This document shows positions 17,451 to 25,894 of a DNA stretch of 64,000 bases, piece after piece. Position numbers and translations under genes: made by a program. Every line of letters starts with the position of its first letter. The stretch's first letter is position 1. The stretch is from Pseudomonadota bacterium. GTDB taxonomy: Bacteria; Pseudomonadota; Alphaproteobacteria; Azospirillales; Azospirillaceae. The stretch is taken from contig JAFAFA010000079.1 of the NCBI GenBank assembly GCA_023423695.1, positions 186,001-250,000 on the forward strand, read 5' to 3'. The notes below the pieces were generated by a model. That model worked only from the letters and a program-made list of their open reading frames with translations. It was not told the DNA's origin and did not search any database.

Positions 17451-18139
17451 GTGCCCGTCAAAACCGACATCATAACCGGCGTCGGGAGCGCAAGCTGACC
17501 GCGAGCTTCGGACCGTCTGCACGCCCTCCCCCGGCTTACCCCTAAACAGACTTGACGGCCTATGACGAAGGTTCGGGTGGCGAAGCGGATCGGCCTTCCC
17601 ATCTAGGGTTCCGGTATGGTGGCGAGGCCACGGGCAGTCCTATCACCATCCTCACCGCAGAGGCATAGTTGCCTTCCGCGCCGCCGGCTGACATGCAGCC
17701 GATCCCTTTCGCGGGTGCGGAATAACGACGGCAGTCCGCCCGGACATGTGCCGGCTGATCGGAAGAGGATCGACCGCCCGAACGTCACCCGGCTGAACGT
17801 CATGGGTCATAGGATTGCCTCCTCTCCCAGACTGCCGGTGCGGGTGGAAGAAGAGCCTGGGTATACGCCGAAAAACACCCGGAACATGCCCTTTCCTGGC
17901 TTGATCCGCCGCAAATCCGCGGCCACATTAACATTGTCAAAAGGACGCGGTTCCTTGAGACACCGGGCAAAATACAAAACCCACAACAGCTAAGGTCGGA
18001 TCGACGGACGTTATTCCTACGTTCGCGCCATAGTCCGCCGTTGGTTCATCGCCTCAAGGGCGATCCCCGCCATGGGTCCCGACAGGGGCCGGCCCCGATT
18101 GCGGGCTGCCCCATGAAGCGTTGGAGAGGAGGCATTCGC
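17451..18139. other. long non-coding gap upstream of the RpoH-type sigma factor gene
   Basis: About 690 bases. The only sizeable plus-strand frame (17616-17993) is Arg/Pro-rich, lacks a ribosome-binding site and resembles no family, so I do not call it. Base composition falls towards 17920-17990. The region presumably contains the heat-shock gene promoters, but I could not match an RpoE-, EcfG- or RpoH-type promoter with confidence. Confidence 0.4.
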
Positions 18140-19030
18140 GTGCTGAAGAAACTGCTGACCGGTGAAAACGCCAGCCTGACCCGCTACATCGAGGAATCCA
18201 AGCGCTTCCCCATCCTGGCGCCGGACGTGGAGCGCGACCTCGCCATCGCTTGGCGGGAGCGCGGAAGCCCGCAGGCGCTGGAGCAGCTGGTGGGCAGCCA
18301 TCTCCGCCTCGTGATCAAGATCGCCCGCGGCTTCGGCGGCTACGGCCTGCCGCTGGTCGATCTGGTGGCCGAGGGGAATGTCGGCCTGATGCAGGCCGCC
18401 CAGAAATTCGATCCGCAGCGTGGCTTCCGCTTTGCCACCTACGCCACCTGGTGGATCCGGGCCGCGATCCAGGAATACATCCTGCACAGCTGGTCGCTGG
18501 TGAAGATGGGCACCACCGCTGCGCAGAAGAAGCTGTTCTTCAACCTGCGCCGGCTGAAGAGCCAGATGGCCGAGCTGGAACAGGGCGACCTGTCGCCCGA
18601 GACGGTGGCCACAATCGCGGCCGAGCTGGACGTGCCGGAAACCGAAGTGGTGGAGATGAACCGCCGCCTCGCCGCCAACGACAGCTCGCTCGATGCCACC
18701 CTGTCGACCGACGGCGAGACCAACTGGCTTGAACTGCTGGCGGACGACCGCCCCACGCAGGACACCATGCTGGCGGAAGCGGACGAACTGGCGCTGCGCC
18801 GTCGGCTTGTCGGTCAGGCCCTGGACCGGCTGGACGCGCGTGAACGCCGCATCCTGTTCGAGCGCCGCCTGAAGGACGATCCGTCGACCCTCGAAGCGCT
18901 GAGCCAGCAATTCTCGGTGTCGCGCGAACGCGTTCGTCAGATCGAGGTGCGGGCTTTCGAGAAGCTTCAGAAGGCCGTGCTCAGCGCCGCTCAGGCTCTG
19001 CGTCGGCCGGCCACCCCGATGGTGGCCTGA
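18140..19030 (+). CDS. rpoH: RNA polymerase sigma factor RpoH (sigma-32 family)
   Basis: 296-residue sigma-70 family protein. Region 2 contains GLPLVDLVAEGNVGLMQAAQKFDP and FATYATWWIRAAIQEYIL for -10 recognition. The RpoH box QKKLFFNLRRLK, unique to heat-shock sigma factors, follows, and region 4 has the helix-turn-helix LEALSQQFSVSRERVRQIEVRA. It directs transcription of chaperone and protease genes. I chose the GTG at 18140 because of the excellent GGAGAGGAGG seven bases upstream and the usual length; an ATG at 18113 is the alternative. Monocistronic: terminator at 19168. Confidence 0.93.
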   Translation: MLKKLLTGENASLTRYIEESKRFPILAPDVERDLAIAWRERGSPQALEQLVGSHLRLVIKIARGFGGYGLPLVDLVAEGNVGLMQAAQKFDPQRGFRFATYATWWIRAAIQEYILHSWSLVKMGTTAAQKKLFFNLRRLKSQMAELEQGDLSPETVATIAAELDVPETEVVEMNRRLAANDSSLDATLSTDGETNWLELLADDRPTQDTMLAEADELALRRRLVGQALDRLDARERRILFERRLKDDPSTLEALSQQFSVSRERVRQIEVRAFEKLQKAVLSAAQALRRPATPMVA

Positions 19031-19167
19031 TCCCACAAGGTTTCCCTTCCGGCGCGGGTTACCGCTCCGGACGGGTCTCATGCGGCACCGGCCATCGGGA
19101 CGGACTTCGCCGCATCGCTCCCGCGGGCTGCGGCCCGCCTGTTGCCTCCAGACCTGTCAACCTGTAC

Positions 19168-19202
19168 GCCGGCGGCGCCCCTGGGCACCGCCGGCTTTTT
19201 TC
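19168..19202 (+). terminator. Rho-independent terminator after rpoH
   Basis: Stem GCCGGCGG (19168-19175) with CCGCCGGC (19188-19195), followed by a T-run. The remaining gap to 19395 contains the next gene's promoter; no other feature seen. Confidence 0.85.
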
Positions 19203-19395
19203 GTTCCGATATCGAGCAATAATCCAACATCCGTGTGGACGGTCACGATGCTTGATCACCCGTAATGGAGATTCTGCGACAAAGTGACTGGTTCAAAGAT
19301 GCGAGTGCCTCCTCATGATGTGCCGCTCGCGGGAAAGTTTACATTCTTGGCAATTCTTAGTACGCTCGTCATATCTCAAATGGGAGAGGGGCTCC

Positions 19396-20742
19396 ATGTC
19401 GAACGCTGCCCAGACTCAGTCGATCATTGACCGCATCACCTTCCTGCGCATCGACGAGGCGACGAAGGCAACGCTTCGCGAATTCCAGCCTTATCTGGCG
19501 CAACGGATCGACCAGATTCTGGAGGAGTTCTACGCCTATCTCCGCTCGGTCCCGCAGGTCGCCCCCATGCTGGTGAACCCGGCGGTGACCGGCCGTGCGC
19601 GGGAGCTGCAGAAGCAGCATTGGCTGCGAAACGTCTTCACCGGCACCTTCGACGAGGCCTATGTCAATCAGGTCCTGAAGATCGGCCAGACGCATCAGCG
19701 CATCGGGCTGGAGCCGCGCTGGTATACAGGCGCCTATTGCTTCACCTTGAACAAGCTGATCGAACTGGCTGCCCAGATCCATCGCAAGAAGCCGGAGAAG
19801 CTGTCGCAGTTGCTCCAGGCCATCAACAAGGCGGTGTTCCTGGACATGGATCTCGCCACCTCCGTCTATATCGACCTGAACACCGCGGCCATCATCGCGC
19901 GGGAACTGGGCAGCACAGCCGACAGCTTCGAGCGCGAGGTGAAGGGCGTCGTCCAGGCGGTGGCGAGTGCGGCCCAGCAGCTTCAGGGCACGGCTCAGAC
20001 GATGAGCCGCACCGCTGAAACCACCAGCGAGCAATCGACCCAGGTGGCCGCTGCCGCGGAAGAGGCGTCCGTCAACATTCAGACCGTCGCAGCCGCGGCG
20101 GAGGAGCTGACCGCATCCATCGGCGAGATCAGCCATCAGGTGACGCAGTCCGCCGCCATCGCCAACGCTGCGATGACCGAGGCCGAGCGGACCAATGCCA
20201 CGGTGCAGGGGCTTGCCGATGCGGCCAGCCGAATCGGTCAGGTGGTGAAGCTGATTCACGACATCGCCAGTCAGACCAACCTGCTCGCCCTGAACGCCAC
20301 GATCGAAGCGGCGCGCGCCGGAGAGGCCGGGAAGGGATTCGCCGTCGTGGCGAGCGAGGTCAAGAGCCTCGCCAACCAAACCGCCAAGGCGACCGAGGAG
20401 ATCAATTCGCAGATCGGTGCCGTCCAGGGCGCCACGCAGGAGGCGGTTGGCGCCATCAGGTCCATCTCCGGCACCATCGCCCGCATCAATGAGATCTCCA
20501 CCTCCATCGCCACCGCCATGGAAGAACAGGGTGCGGCCACGACGGAAATCGCCCGCAACGTCCAGCAGGCTTCCATCGGCACCCGCGAAGTCAGCGAGAC
20601 GATCGTCGCAGTCAACGCCTCCGCCAACAATGCCGGCGAAGAGGCCAGGCAGGTTTTGGAGGCGACCACCGAATTGTCGCGTCAGTCCACCACCTTGCGG
20701 ACGGAGGTCGACCGCTTCCTCGCCCGCGTCCGCGCGGGCTGA
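19396..20742 (+). CDS. globin-coupled methyl-accepting chemotaxis protein (HemAT-like)
   Basis: 448-residue soluble chemoreceptor. Residues about 10-170 form a protoglobin domain; His100 in KIGQTHQRIGLEPRWYTGAY is the expected proximal haem ligand. The remainder is the methyl-accepting signalling domain with the conserved hairpin tip around DIASQTNLLALNATIEAARAGE. There are no membrane segments, so it acts in the cytoplasm, probably sensing oxygen through haem and signalling to CheA for aerotaxis. The ATG at 19396 has GGGAGAGGGG upstream; the longer frame adds 27 implausible residues. It stands alone between two terminators, outside any che operon. Confidence 0.93.
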   Translation: MSNAAQTQSIIDRITFLRIDEATKATLREFQPYLAQRIDQILEEFYAYLRSVPQVAPMLVNPAVTGRARELQKQHWLRNVFTGTFDEAYVNQVLKIGQTHQRIGLEPRWYTGAYCFTLNKLIELAAQIHRKKPEKLSQLLQAINKAVFLDMDLATSVYIDLNTAAIIARELGSTADSFEREVKGVVQAVASAAQQLQGTAQTMSRTAETTSEQSTQVAAAAEEASVNIQTVAAAAEELTASIGEISHQVTQSAAIANAAMTEAERTNATVQGLADAASRIGQVVKLIHDIASQTNLLALNATIEAARAGEAGKGFAVVASEVKSLANQTAKATEEINSQIGAVQGATQEAVGAIRSISGTIARINEISTSIATAMEEQGAATTEIARNVQQASIGTREVSETIVAVNASANNAGEEARQVLEATTELSRQSTTLRTEVDRFLARVRAG

Positions 20743-20775
20743 TCGACACCGACTCCGCCTGTCTGGCCAAAAGAA

Positions 20776-20805
20776 GAAGGGCGCGTTCCGCCGAACGCGC
20801 CCTTC
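20776..20805. terminator. bidirectional hairpin between convergent genes
   Basis: Perfect 13-bp stem, GAAGGGCGCGTTC (20776-20788) and GAACGCGCCCTTC (20793-20805), four-base loop. It separates the chemoreceptor from the small convergent gene at 20856-21026. On the minus strand it is followed by TTCTTTT-like bases. Confidence 0.75.
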
Positions 20806-20855
20806 TCCGTATCTGCACACCGCCATGTACGGCGACGGTGCGGTGGAACTGCCGA

Positions 20856-21026
20856 TCAGGGCAGCGTGCGGACCACGAAATCGCTGACTGCGATGTTTTC
20901 CGCCTGTGCGGCGCGCCGAACCTCTTCGGCACTGCGCCAGTGGCTGCGCCCGCCGAGGCTGGTGAGAACGCCGCCGCGCATCGCGACGAAAATGCCGGTC
21001 CGTCCCAGATTCACAATCCTCATCAT
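20856..21026 (-). CDS. small hypothetical protein (56 aa)
   Basis: Short protein beginning MMRIVNLGRTGIFVAMRGG and ending VSDFVVRTLP. I do not recognise it. In favour of it being real: a GGGGGA site seven bases before the ATG, codon choice like the neighbours, and a bidirectional hairpin just beyond its stop. The central RSHWRSAEEVRRAAQAENI may be an amphipathic helix; there is no signal peptide or membrane helix. It lies at the edge of an AT-rich stretch that supplies its promoter. Confidence 0.5.
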   Translation of the reverse strand: MMRIVNLGRTGIFVAMRGGVLTSLGGRSHWRSAEEVRRAAQAENIAVSDFVVRTLP

Positions 21027-21484
21027 AATCTTATCCCCCACCCGATAGCTGACATTTTAGAGAAAATCTTTCCAGATCATTCTTTGAACGACAATCCCCG
21101 TTGGTCTTCAATGGTTATCAAAACGCACCGCGGCGCGTCAATAAGACTTCGGTTACTCAACCATTTGCCGGCTTCATAGTCCCTCCTTCGCCTAAAAGTG
21201 CCGATTCAACCCCTAAGCCTCGCAGAACTACGGAACTTTCTATTTATGATAAATTTTATTCTTATTTTTTCTTCATGCCTTCCACAGCCTGCTTCATTGA
21301 TACAGCCAAAAGCCTTATCCCGACCGCACAGCGTCGGAACGAGGGCACGCCGTGTAGGTTGTCACCGATGGCCGCGATCCAAGCGGCGACCGAAGGCGGG
21401 ACAGCACCTGCGAGGCATCGGCACATGGCAACAGCACACCGCCGCACCGGAACGAGCGGCACGGGGGCCAATGGGCGGTTCGGT
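21027..21484. other. AT-rich intergenic stretch before the GNAT gene
   Basis: Roughly 21040-21300 is markedly AT-richer than the surroundings (for example TTATGATAAATTTTATTC near 21245). It holds no credible gene; the plus-strand frame through it would only extend the GNAT protein with non-homologous sequence. It probably contains divergent promoters and may be a MucR target or a scar of lost DNA; this is inference. Confidence 0.45.
21336..21360 (+). promoter_or_regulatory. weak EcfG-type promoter match
   Basis: GGAAC (21336-21340), 16 bases, then GGTT (21357-21360). It fits the loose rhizobial RpoE2 form GGAAC-N18-TT, but the -10 is GGTT, not CGTT. If used, transcription would begin near 21367 and favour GNAT starts at 21425 or 21485. 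Confidence 0.3.
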
Positions 21485-22054
21485 ATGGAAACGGGCGGGG
21501 AGGACGACGGTCATGCGACGCTCGCCCTGCCGGTGACCATCCGGCCGGCAAGGCAGGACGACTTGTCGACCCTGGAATGGTATGGCCTGCATACGCCCCA
21601 CCGCGAGATCATTGCCGGAGCCTTCCGCCTTCAGGAGCGAGGCGACGGCGCGATGCTGCTGGCGGACGTCAACGGCTTTCCCGTCGGGCAGATCTGCATC
21701 GATTTCCTGCGTAAGCGGCCGAGCGGCCGGGCCACGCTGTGGGCATTGCGCGTGTTCCAGCCTTTCCGGCGGCTTGGGCTCGGCGTCCGGCTGGTGCGGG
21801 CGGCGGAACGGCTGGTGGTCCAGCGCGGCGTGCCCTTTGCGGAACTGGGTGTAGACCGCGACAATGCGGGGGTTCTGCCCTTCTACGAACGGCTGGGATA
21901 CGAACATTGCGGCCGGGAGCGCGGACAGTTCCTCTACCACACGCCGGAAGGCCGGCTGGTCCGCGTTGCCATCGACCAGTGGCTTTTGCAGAAACGCATG
22001 ACGGACGGTTCGAAGCCGGAGGGTGGCCGCGGACTGCGCTTGGCCACCGAATAG
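21485..22054 (+). CDS. GNAT family N-acetyltransferase
   Basis: About 189 residues from the ATG at 21485. The GNAT fold runs from VTIRPARQDDLSTLEWYG to the C-terminal region; the acetyl-CoA pocket is LWALRVFQPFRRLGLGVRLVRAAE (motif A, with the R/Q-x-x-G-x-G/A pattern as RRLGLGVRL), followed by VDRDNAGVLPFYERLGYE (motif B). It probably acetylates an amine, on a small molecule or a protein N terminus; substrate unknown. The start is uncertain: ATG codons at 21368 and 21425 are in frame, but none has a strong ribosome-binding site. It converges on a hypothetical gene 12 bases away. Confidence 0.8.
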   Translation: METGGEDDGHATLALPVTIRPARQDDLSTLEWYGLHTPHREIIAGAFRLQERGDGAMLLADVNGFPVGQICIDFLRKRPSGRATLWALRVFQPFRRLGLGVRLVRAAERLVVQRGVPFAELGVDRDNAGVLPFYERLGYEHCGRERGQFLYHTPEGRLVRVAIDQWLLQKRMTDGSKPEGGRGLRLATE

Positions 22055-22065
22055 GAAACCCGGCG

Positions 22066-22554
22066 TTATTCCGCCGCCAGCGCCGCGCCGGGCGGAAGCG
22101 GCACCAGTCGGGCCGGCCGTCGCCGCGGCAGATAGATGCGGGCGGCGTCCAGGATGGCGCCCAGCTCGCGCATGGCATCGGTTGCCATGCACAGCGCGAC
22201 CGGCGGAAGCCAGCGGTCGAGATACTGCGCCGCCATCTCCATGTCGCCGTTCTGCACCGCGGCGAGTGAGTCCAGCAAGGCCGCCTCGTCCGCACTGATG
22301 CGGCTGCAGGCCGGGCAACGGATCTCGGGCTTGCAGGCGCCCGACAGGGCGAAGGTGCCGAGCAGCGCGAACAGCGGCAGCAATGCCGTATTCGGCACGC
22401 CGGCGACATTCAGACCGATGCGCATCGACGCCATCGCACCAGCAGTTCCGGCTCGGAACCACTGCCGTACGCCGGTCAACAGCGCCCGTTCGGCCGTCGT
22501 CAGGTCTGCTACCGTCCAAGGCGATGGCCGCCCTTCTTCCACCGTCCCGCACAT
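22066..22554 (-). CDS. hypothetical protein with CxxxxxCxxC motif
   Basis: 162-residue protein I do not recognise. Visible features are an N-terminal region with a possible helix-forming WFRAGTAGAMASMRIGLN, a hydrophobic stretch (NTALLPLFALLGTFALSG), then a cysteine cluster GACKPEIRCPACSRISADE that could bind a metal, and a helical C-terminal half. It ends with a basic/Pro-rich tail (LPRRRPARLVPLPPG). Transcribed alone, convergent with the GNAT gene and divergent from a secreted hydrolase. Codon use is like its neighbours. Confidence 0.6.
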   Translation of the reverse strand: MCGTVEEGRPSPWTVADLTTAERALLTGVRQWFRAGTAGAMASMRIGLNVAGVPNTALLPLFALLGTFALSGACKPEIRCPACSRISADEAALLDSLAAVQNGDMEMAAQYLDRWLPPVALCMATDAMRELGAILDAARIYLPRRRPARLVPLPPGAALAAE

Positions 22555-22744
22555 GCCGATGCTCCTTCGTTCGGTTGCGTGCTCATCCTAGCGCGACACG
22601 CTCGATACTGCGAGTCATTATTATTTGCAAGAATGGGCTGTGACAAAATGTGGCTTCCGGTGGGCATACGGAATGCCGGAAAGGACGCGTTAACCAACGG
22701 AGCCAATCCTAGACCGACTCGCAGTACAGGGGGGATCGGTGGGG

Positions 22745-23917
22745 ATGATGCGGACGATTCGGGGGGCTGTGCTCGGACTGGTCGCGATGGTCGGATTGGG
22801 CTTTGCGGGAGGACTGACGGAGGTCCGCCCGGCGGCGGCCCAGATCGTTCTGAAGCCCGCCTATGGCGAGGCGTCTCTGTCGGGTCCGACAAAGGCGCGC
22901 GGAGCGGTGGTGTGGAGCCACGGCCGTTCGGTGGATTCGGAGGACTCGGAGGCCCCTACCCCGCTCTACATGAAGACTCTGCGCGACGCCGGGTGGGACG
23001 TCTTCCGGCTCGACCGCATGCGCGTCAGCGACACCCTGCCCAACAGCGCACGTGCGCTGGCAGGCTATTCGGACATGCTGAAGACCAAGGGCTATCGCCG
23101 TGTCGCGCTGACCGGCCAGTCTTTCGGCGCCTTCATCTCGCTGATCGCCGCCGGCCAGACCAACGCCATCGATTCCGTCATCGCCACCGCGCCGGCCGCA
23201 TTCGGCAACTTCACCGAAGCCTATGACAGCTACCGCGAGAACGCCGCCCAACTCTGGCCGATCCTGCGCGAGATCCGCCGCGCCCGGGTGATGATGTTCT
23301 TCTTCCACGGCGACGATTTCGATCCGGGCGGACGGGCGGAGCCGGCACGCAACATCCTGGCACAGCGTGGTCTGAGCAGCCTGATCGTCGACCAGCCGTC
23401 GCTGCTGCCCGGCCATGGTGCCGCCAACACCGGTTTGTTCGTCCGCCGCTTCGGTGCATGCATCGTCCGCTTCGCCGAGGCGCCGCCGGCCCCGAACGAT
23501 CCGCCCTGCGACGAGTCCTGGGGCCGTAGCCCGAGCGCCGAACTCCTGCAGGCGGCATTGCCCGCCAACGCCTCCGGCTCCGCCAAGGGCGACGTCGATA
23601 CCACTGCTGCCCTGCGCCCCTTCATGGGCATGTGGTACGGCAGCTACATCAATGGCCGCGAAGTCGCCCTGTCGGTCGAGAAGGCCGAAGGCGACGCCGT
23701 CTATGCCGACTATCTGCTGGGTGCCGGCATGGAGGCCGACCAGCCCTTCGAGCGGGTGCGCCGCAAGGGCCGTATCGAAAACGGCGAACTCGTTTTCGAC
23801 GAGAAGGGCCGGAACATGCTGCGCTACCGACTGCGGCCGGATGGGCGGGTCTCCGCCACCTGGCTGGACAAGGATGGCCACGGCCGGCTGGACACCCTGC
23901 TGCGCCGGGTGAACTGA
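22745..23917 (+). CDS. exported alpha/beta-hydrolase-like protein with extra C-terminal domain
   Basis: About 390 residues. A signal peptide (MMRTIRGAVLGLVAMVGLG... to about AAAQ) is followed by an alpha/beta-hydrolase domain (about 40-235): strand GAVVWSHGRS, nucleophile elbow ALTGQSFGAFIS (Ser in GQSFG) and a late His in LLPGHGAAN. Residues about 285-390 form a separate small domain (MWYGSYINGREVALSVEKAEGD... TLLRRV) that looks like a beta-rich module found on its own in secreted proteins. No substrate can be named. The ATG at 22745 is chosen with AGGGGGG upstream; GTG 22739 is possible. Downstream hydrolase is convergent. Confidence 0.72.
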   Translation: MMRTIRGAVLGLVAMVGLGFAGGLTEVRPAAAQIVLKPAYGEASLSGPTKARGAVVWSHGRSVDSEDSEAPTPLYMKTLRDAGWDVFRLDRMRVSDTLPNSARALAGYSDMLKTKGYRRVALTGQSFGAFISLIAAGQTNAIDSVIATAPAAFGNFTEAYDSYRENAAQLWPILREIRRARVMMFFFHGDDFDPGGRAEPARNILAQRGLSSLIVDQPSLLPGHGAANTGLFVRRFGACIVRFAEAPPAPNDPPCDESWGRSPSAELLQAALPANASGSAKGDVDTTAALRPFMGMWYGSYINGREVALSVEKAEGDAVYADYLLGAGMEADQPFERVRRKGRIENGELVFDEKGRNMLRYRLRPDGRVSATWLDKDGHGRLDTLLRRVN

Positions 23918-23978
23918 GGCCAGCGGTCATCATCAATGACCGCTGGTATGAGGCGGTCGCTCTTGCCGTCCCGAGTGC

Positions 23979-24836
23979 TCAGTCCTGGGCCAGGAAGTTG
24001 CGGACGATCGCGATCTGGTCGTCCGTCATCAGGGATGGGGCGTGGCCGGTGTTCGGGATTTCCACCACCCTCACCAGTCCGGACGCCCCCGGACCACGTT
24101 CGGCCATCCGTTCCGCCGTCTCGGCGCTCAGCAGGTCGGAGTCCGCACCGCGCAGGACCAGGACCGGACAGCGCACGCGGTCCCACAGCGCCCACAGATC
24201 GACGTCACCGATCGGAGCGGTCTTGAAGGCTTCGCCGATACCGGGATCGTAGGCGAGGCGGAACCTGCCGTCAGGAAGCGGGCGAGCGCTGTGCTCCGCC
24301 ATATGGCGCCAGCATTCGTCGCTGATCGTACCGAACCCCATCAGGACGAAGCGCAGGTAGGATTCGAGCGCCGGCAGATCCTCGAACACCGGGTCCTTGC
24401 CGACATAGTCGGCGATGCGCTGCAGGCCGGCCTGGGCGATGAAGGGGCCGACATCGTTGATGACCATGCGGCGGATCGGGCTGTTGGCCTGTGCTGCCAG
24501 CGTCATGCCGATCAGCCCGCCCATCGAGGTGCCGACCCAGTCGACCGTCTCCACCCCCATGCGGGCGATCAGCGCCACCATGTCGGAGCAATATTGCGGG
24601 TAGCCGTAGAGTGCCGGCACTGGCAGCCAGTCGCTGCGCCCCCGCCCGACCACATCCGGGCAGGCAACCCGCCAACGATCCGCCAGCGCCAATCCCAGAC
24701 GGTCGAAATCGCGGCCGTTCCGCGTCAACCCATGGACGCAGACCGCGGTCCGCGCGGCATCGTCACGCCCCCACTGGGTGTAGGCGACCTTATGGAAGCC
24801 GGCGGCGCTGAGGCCGAGGACGCTGCGTTCGGACAT
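23979..24836 (-). CDS. alpha/beta hydrolase
   Basis: 285-residue cytoplasmic alpha/beta hydrolase. The oxyanion strand is AVCVHGLTRNGRDFD, nucleophile elbow VDWVGTSMGGLIG (Ser in GTSMG), acid VLRGADSDLLS and catalytic His in PNTGHAPSLM, in the order of the epoxide-hydrolase/haloperoxidase group. Typical length. Similar genes are common in Rhodospirillales without assigned substrate. The ATG at 24836 is preceded by GGAGTG. The lytic transglycosylase lies 37 bases upstream on the same strand, so the two may be co-transcribed. Confidence 0.83.
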   Translation of the reverse strand: MSERSVLGLSAAGFHKVAYTQWGRDDAARTAVCVHGLTRNGRDFDRLGLALADRWRVACPDVVGRGRSDWLPVPALYGYPQYCSDMVALIARMGVETVDWVGTSMGGLIGMTLAAQANSPIRRMVINDVGPFIAQAGLQRIADYVGKDPVFEDLPALESYLRFVLMGFGTISDECWRHMAEHSARPLPDGRFRLAYDPGIGEAFKTAPIGDVDLWALWDRVRCPVLVLRGADSDLLSAETAERMAERGPGASGLVRVVEIPNTGHAPSLMTDDQIAIVRNFLAQD

Positions 24837-24873
24837 CGGCACGGGCGGGCACTCCTGTTCAGCGGTGAGGGGC

Positions 24874-25773
24874 TTATCCCTTTTTCGGCGATTTGGCGCT
24901 GCGTGGCAACTCCGCCTCGTCGTCGCTGGCGGTCGCATCGCGGATGGCGGGGAGTGCGGATGACGGCACCGCCACCGACCGGTCGTAAGGATGACGGGCG
25001 GCGTCGTAACTCCGGCGGATGATTCGGACGTAGTTCCGCGTCTCCTCGTAGGGTGGGACGCCCTTGTAGCGGTCCACTGCCCCTTCGCCGGCATTGTAGC
25101 CGGCCAGAGCCAGCGTCACGTCGCCCTGGAAATAGGCCAGCAGCCAGCGCAGGTACTTCACGCCGCCAGTGATGTTCTCCCTGGGATCGAAGACGTTGCC
25201 GACGCCGAAGCGGTCGGCGGTGTCGGGGATCAGCTGCATCAGTCCGGCGGCGTCCTTGGGCGATACCGCGTCGGTCCGGAAGGCGCTCTCCGCCTGGATG
25301 ACCGCCAACACCAGCGCCGGGTCGACGCCATATTTCGGAGCGATGGAATTGACCAGCGACACGACCTCGGCCGGCGGCGGTCCGACTTCACGCACCGGGC
25401 CGGCACCCGGGCGGCACCAGGGGCGGATGCGCCCCATGCGGCCGGGAACATAGTTGACCAGCCTGCGCGCTTCCGGATGCCCGCGCGAAGCCGCCGCGCG
25501 CAGCCAAGCGGTGCCGAGCCGCCGGTCCTTGCGCACGCCTTTGCCGAACAGGTAGCGGCGGGCCAGCCGGAAGGCGGCATCGGCGTCACCCTGCTCAGCC
25601 TGTTCGCAATCGCCGGATTTCGTCTTGAGCGACGGCGGCGGCAGTTCGGCGACAGACGCCGGCTTGCTCGAGGATTTGGCATCCGCCGCAGCGGCCATGG
25701 GTACCGATGCCAACCCGGCGCCCGATAGCGCCAGTGCCATCAGCGGCACCATCACGACACGACGAAACGGCAA
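24874..25773 (-). CDS. exported lytic transglycosylase with Sel1-like repeats
   Basis: About 299 residues. A signal peptide (PFRRVVMVPLMALALSGAG...) is followed by a short Sel1/TPR-like region (AAFRLARRYLFGKGVRKDRRLGTAWLRAAASRGHPEA) and then an SLT domain: catalytic Glu in VIQAESAFRTDAVS, then GLMQLIPDTADRFG and LALAGYNAGEGAVD. It cleaves peptidoglycan glycan chains in the periplasm, giving anhydro-muramyl ends. The start TTG at 25773 is chosen because CAGGAGGG sits at ideal distance and the signal peptide begins there. It lies downstream of uvrB on the same strand, about 120 bases apart. Confidence 0.88.
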   Translation of the reverse strand: MPFRRVVMVPLMALALSGAGLASVPMAAAADAKSSSKPASVAELPPPSLKTKSGDCEQAEQGDADAAFRLARRYLFGKGVRKDRRLGTAWLRAAASRGHPEARRLVNYVPGRMGRIRPWCRPGAGPVREVGPPPAEVVSLVNSIAPKYGVDPALVLAVIQAESAFRTDAVSPKDAAGLMQLIPDTADRFGVGNVFDPRENITGGVKYLRWLLAYFQGDVTLALAGYNAGEGAVDRYKGVPPYEETRNYVRIIRRSYDAARHPYDRSVAVPSSALPAIRDATASDDEAELPRSAKSPKKG

Positions 25774-25894
25774 ACTTAGACCCTCCTGCAAACCCGCGTC
25801 ATCATACGGGAAGCGGAAGTATGGTGATGCAACCTGTTTGGGACAAGGGCAGCGACCCGGAGCCCTCTTCCGCCCCGCGAGAGGGAGTATTCGG

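Noticed and set aside
17881..17910. GGAAC upstream of rpoH as an EcfG promoter
   Set aside because: No CGTT or GTT at 16-17 bases downstream (GATC is found), so it fails the consensus.
17616..17993. A 125-codon plus-strand frame in the gap before rpoH
   Set aside because: Arg/Pro/Ser-rich, no ribosome-binding site, no recognisable motif and codon choice unlike neighbouring genes.
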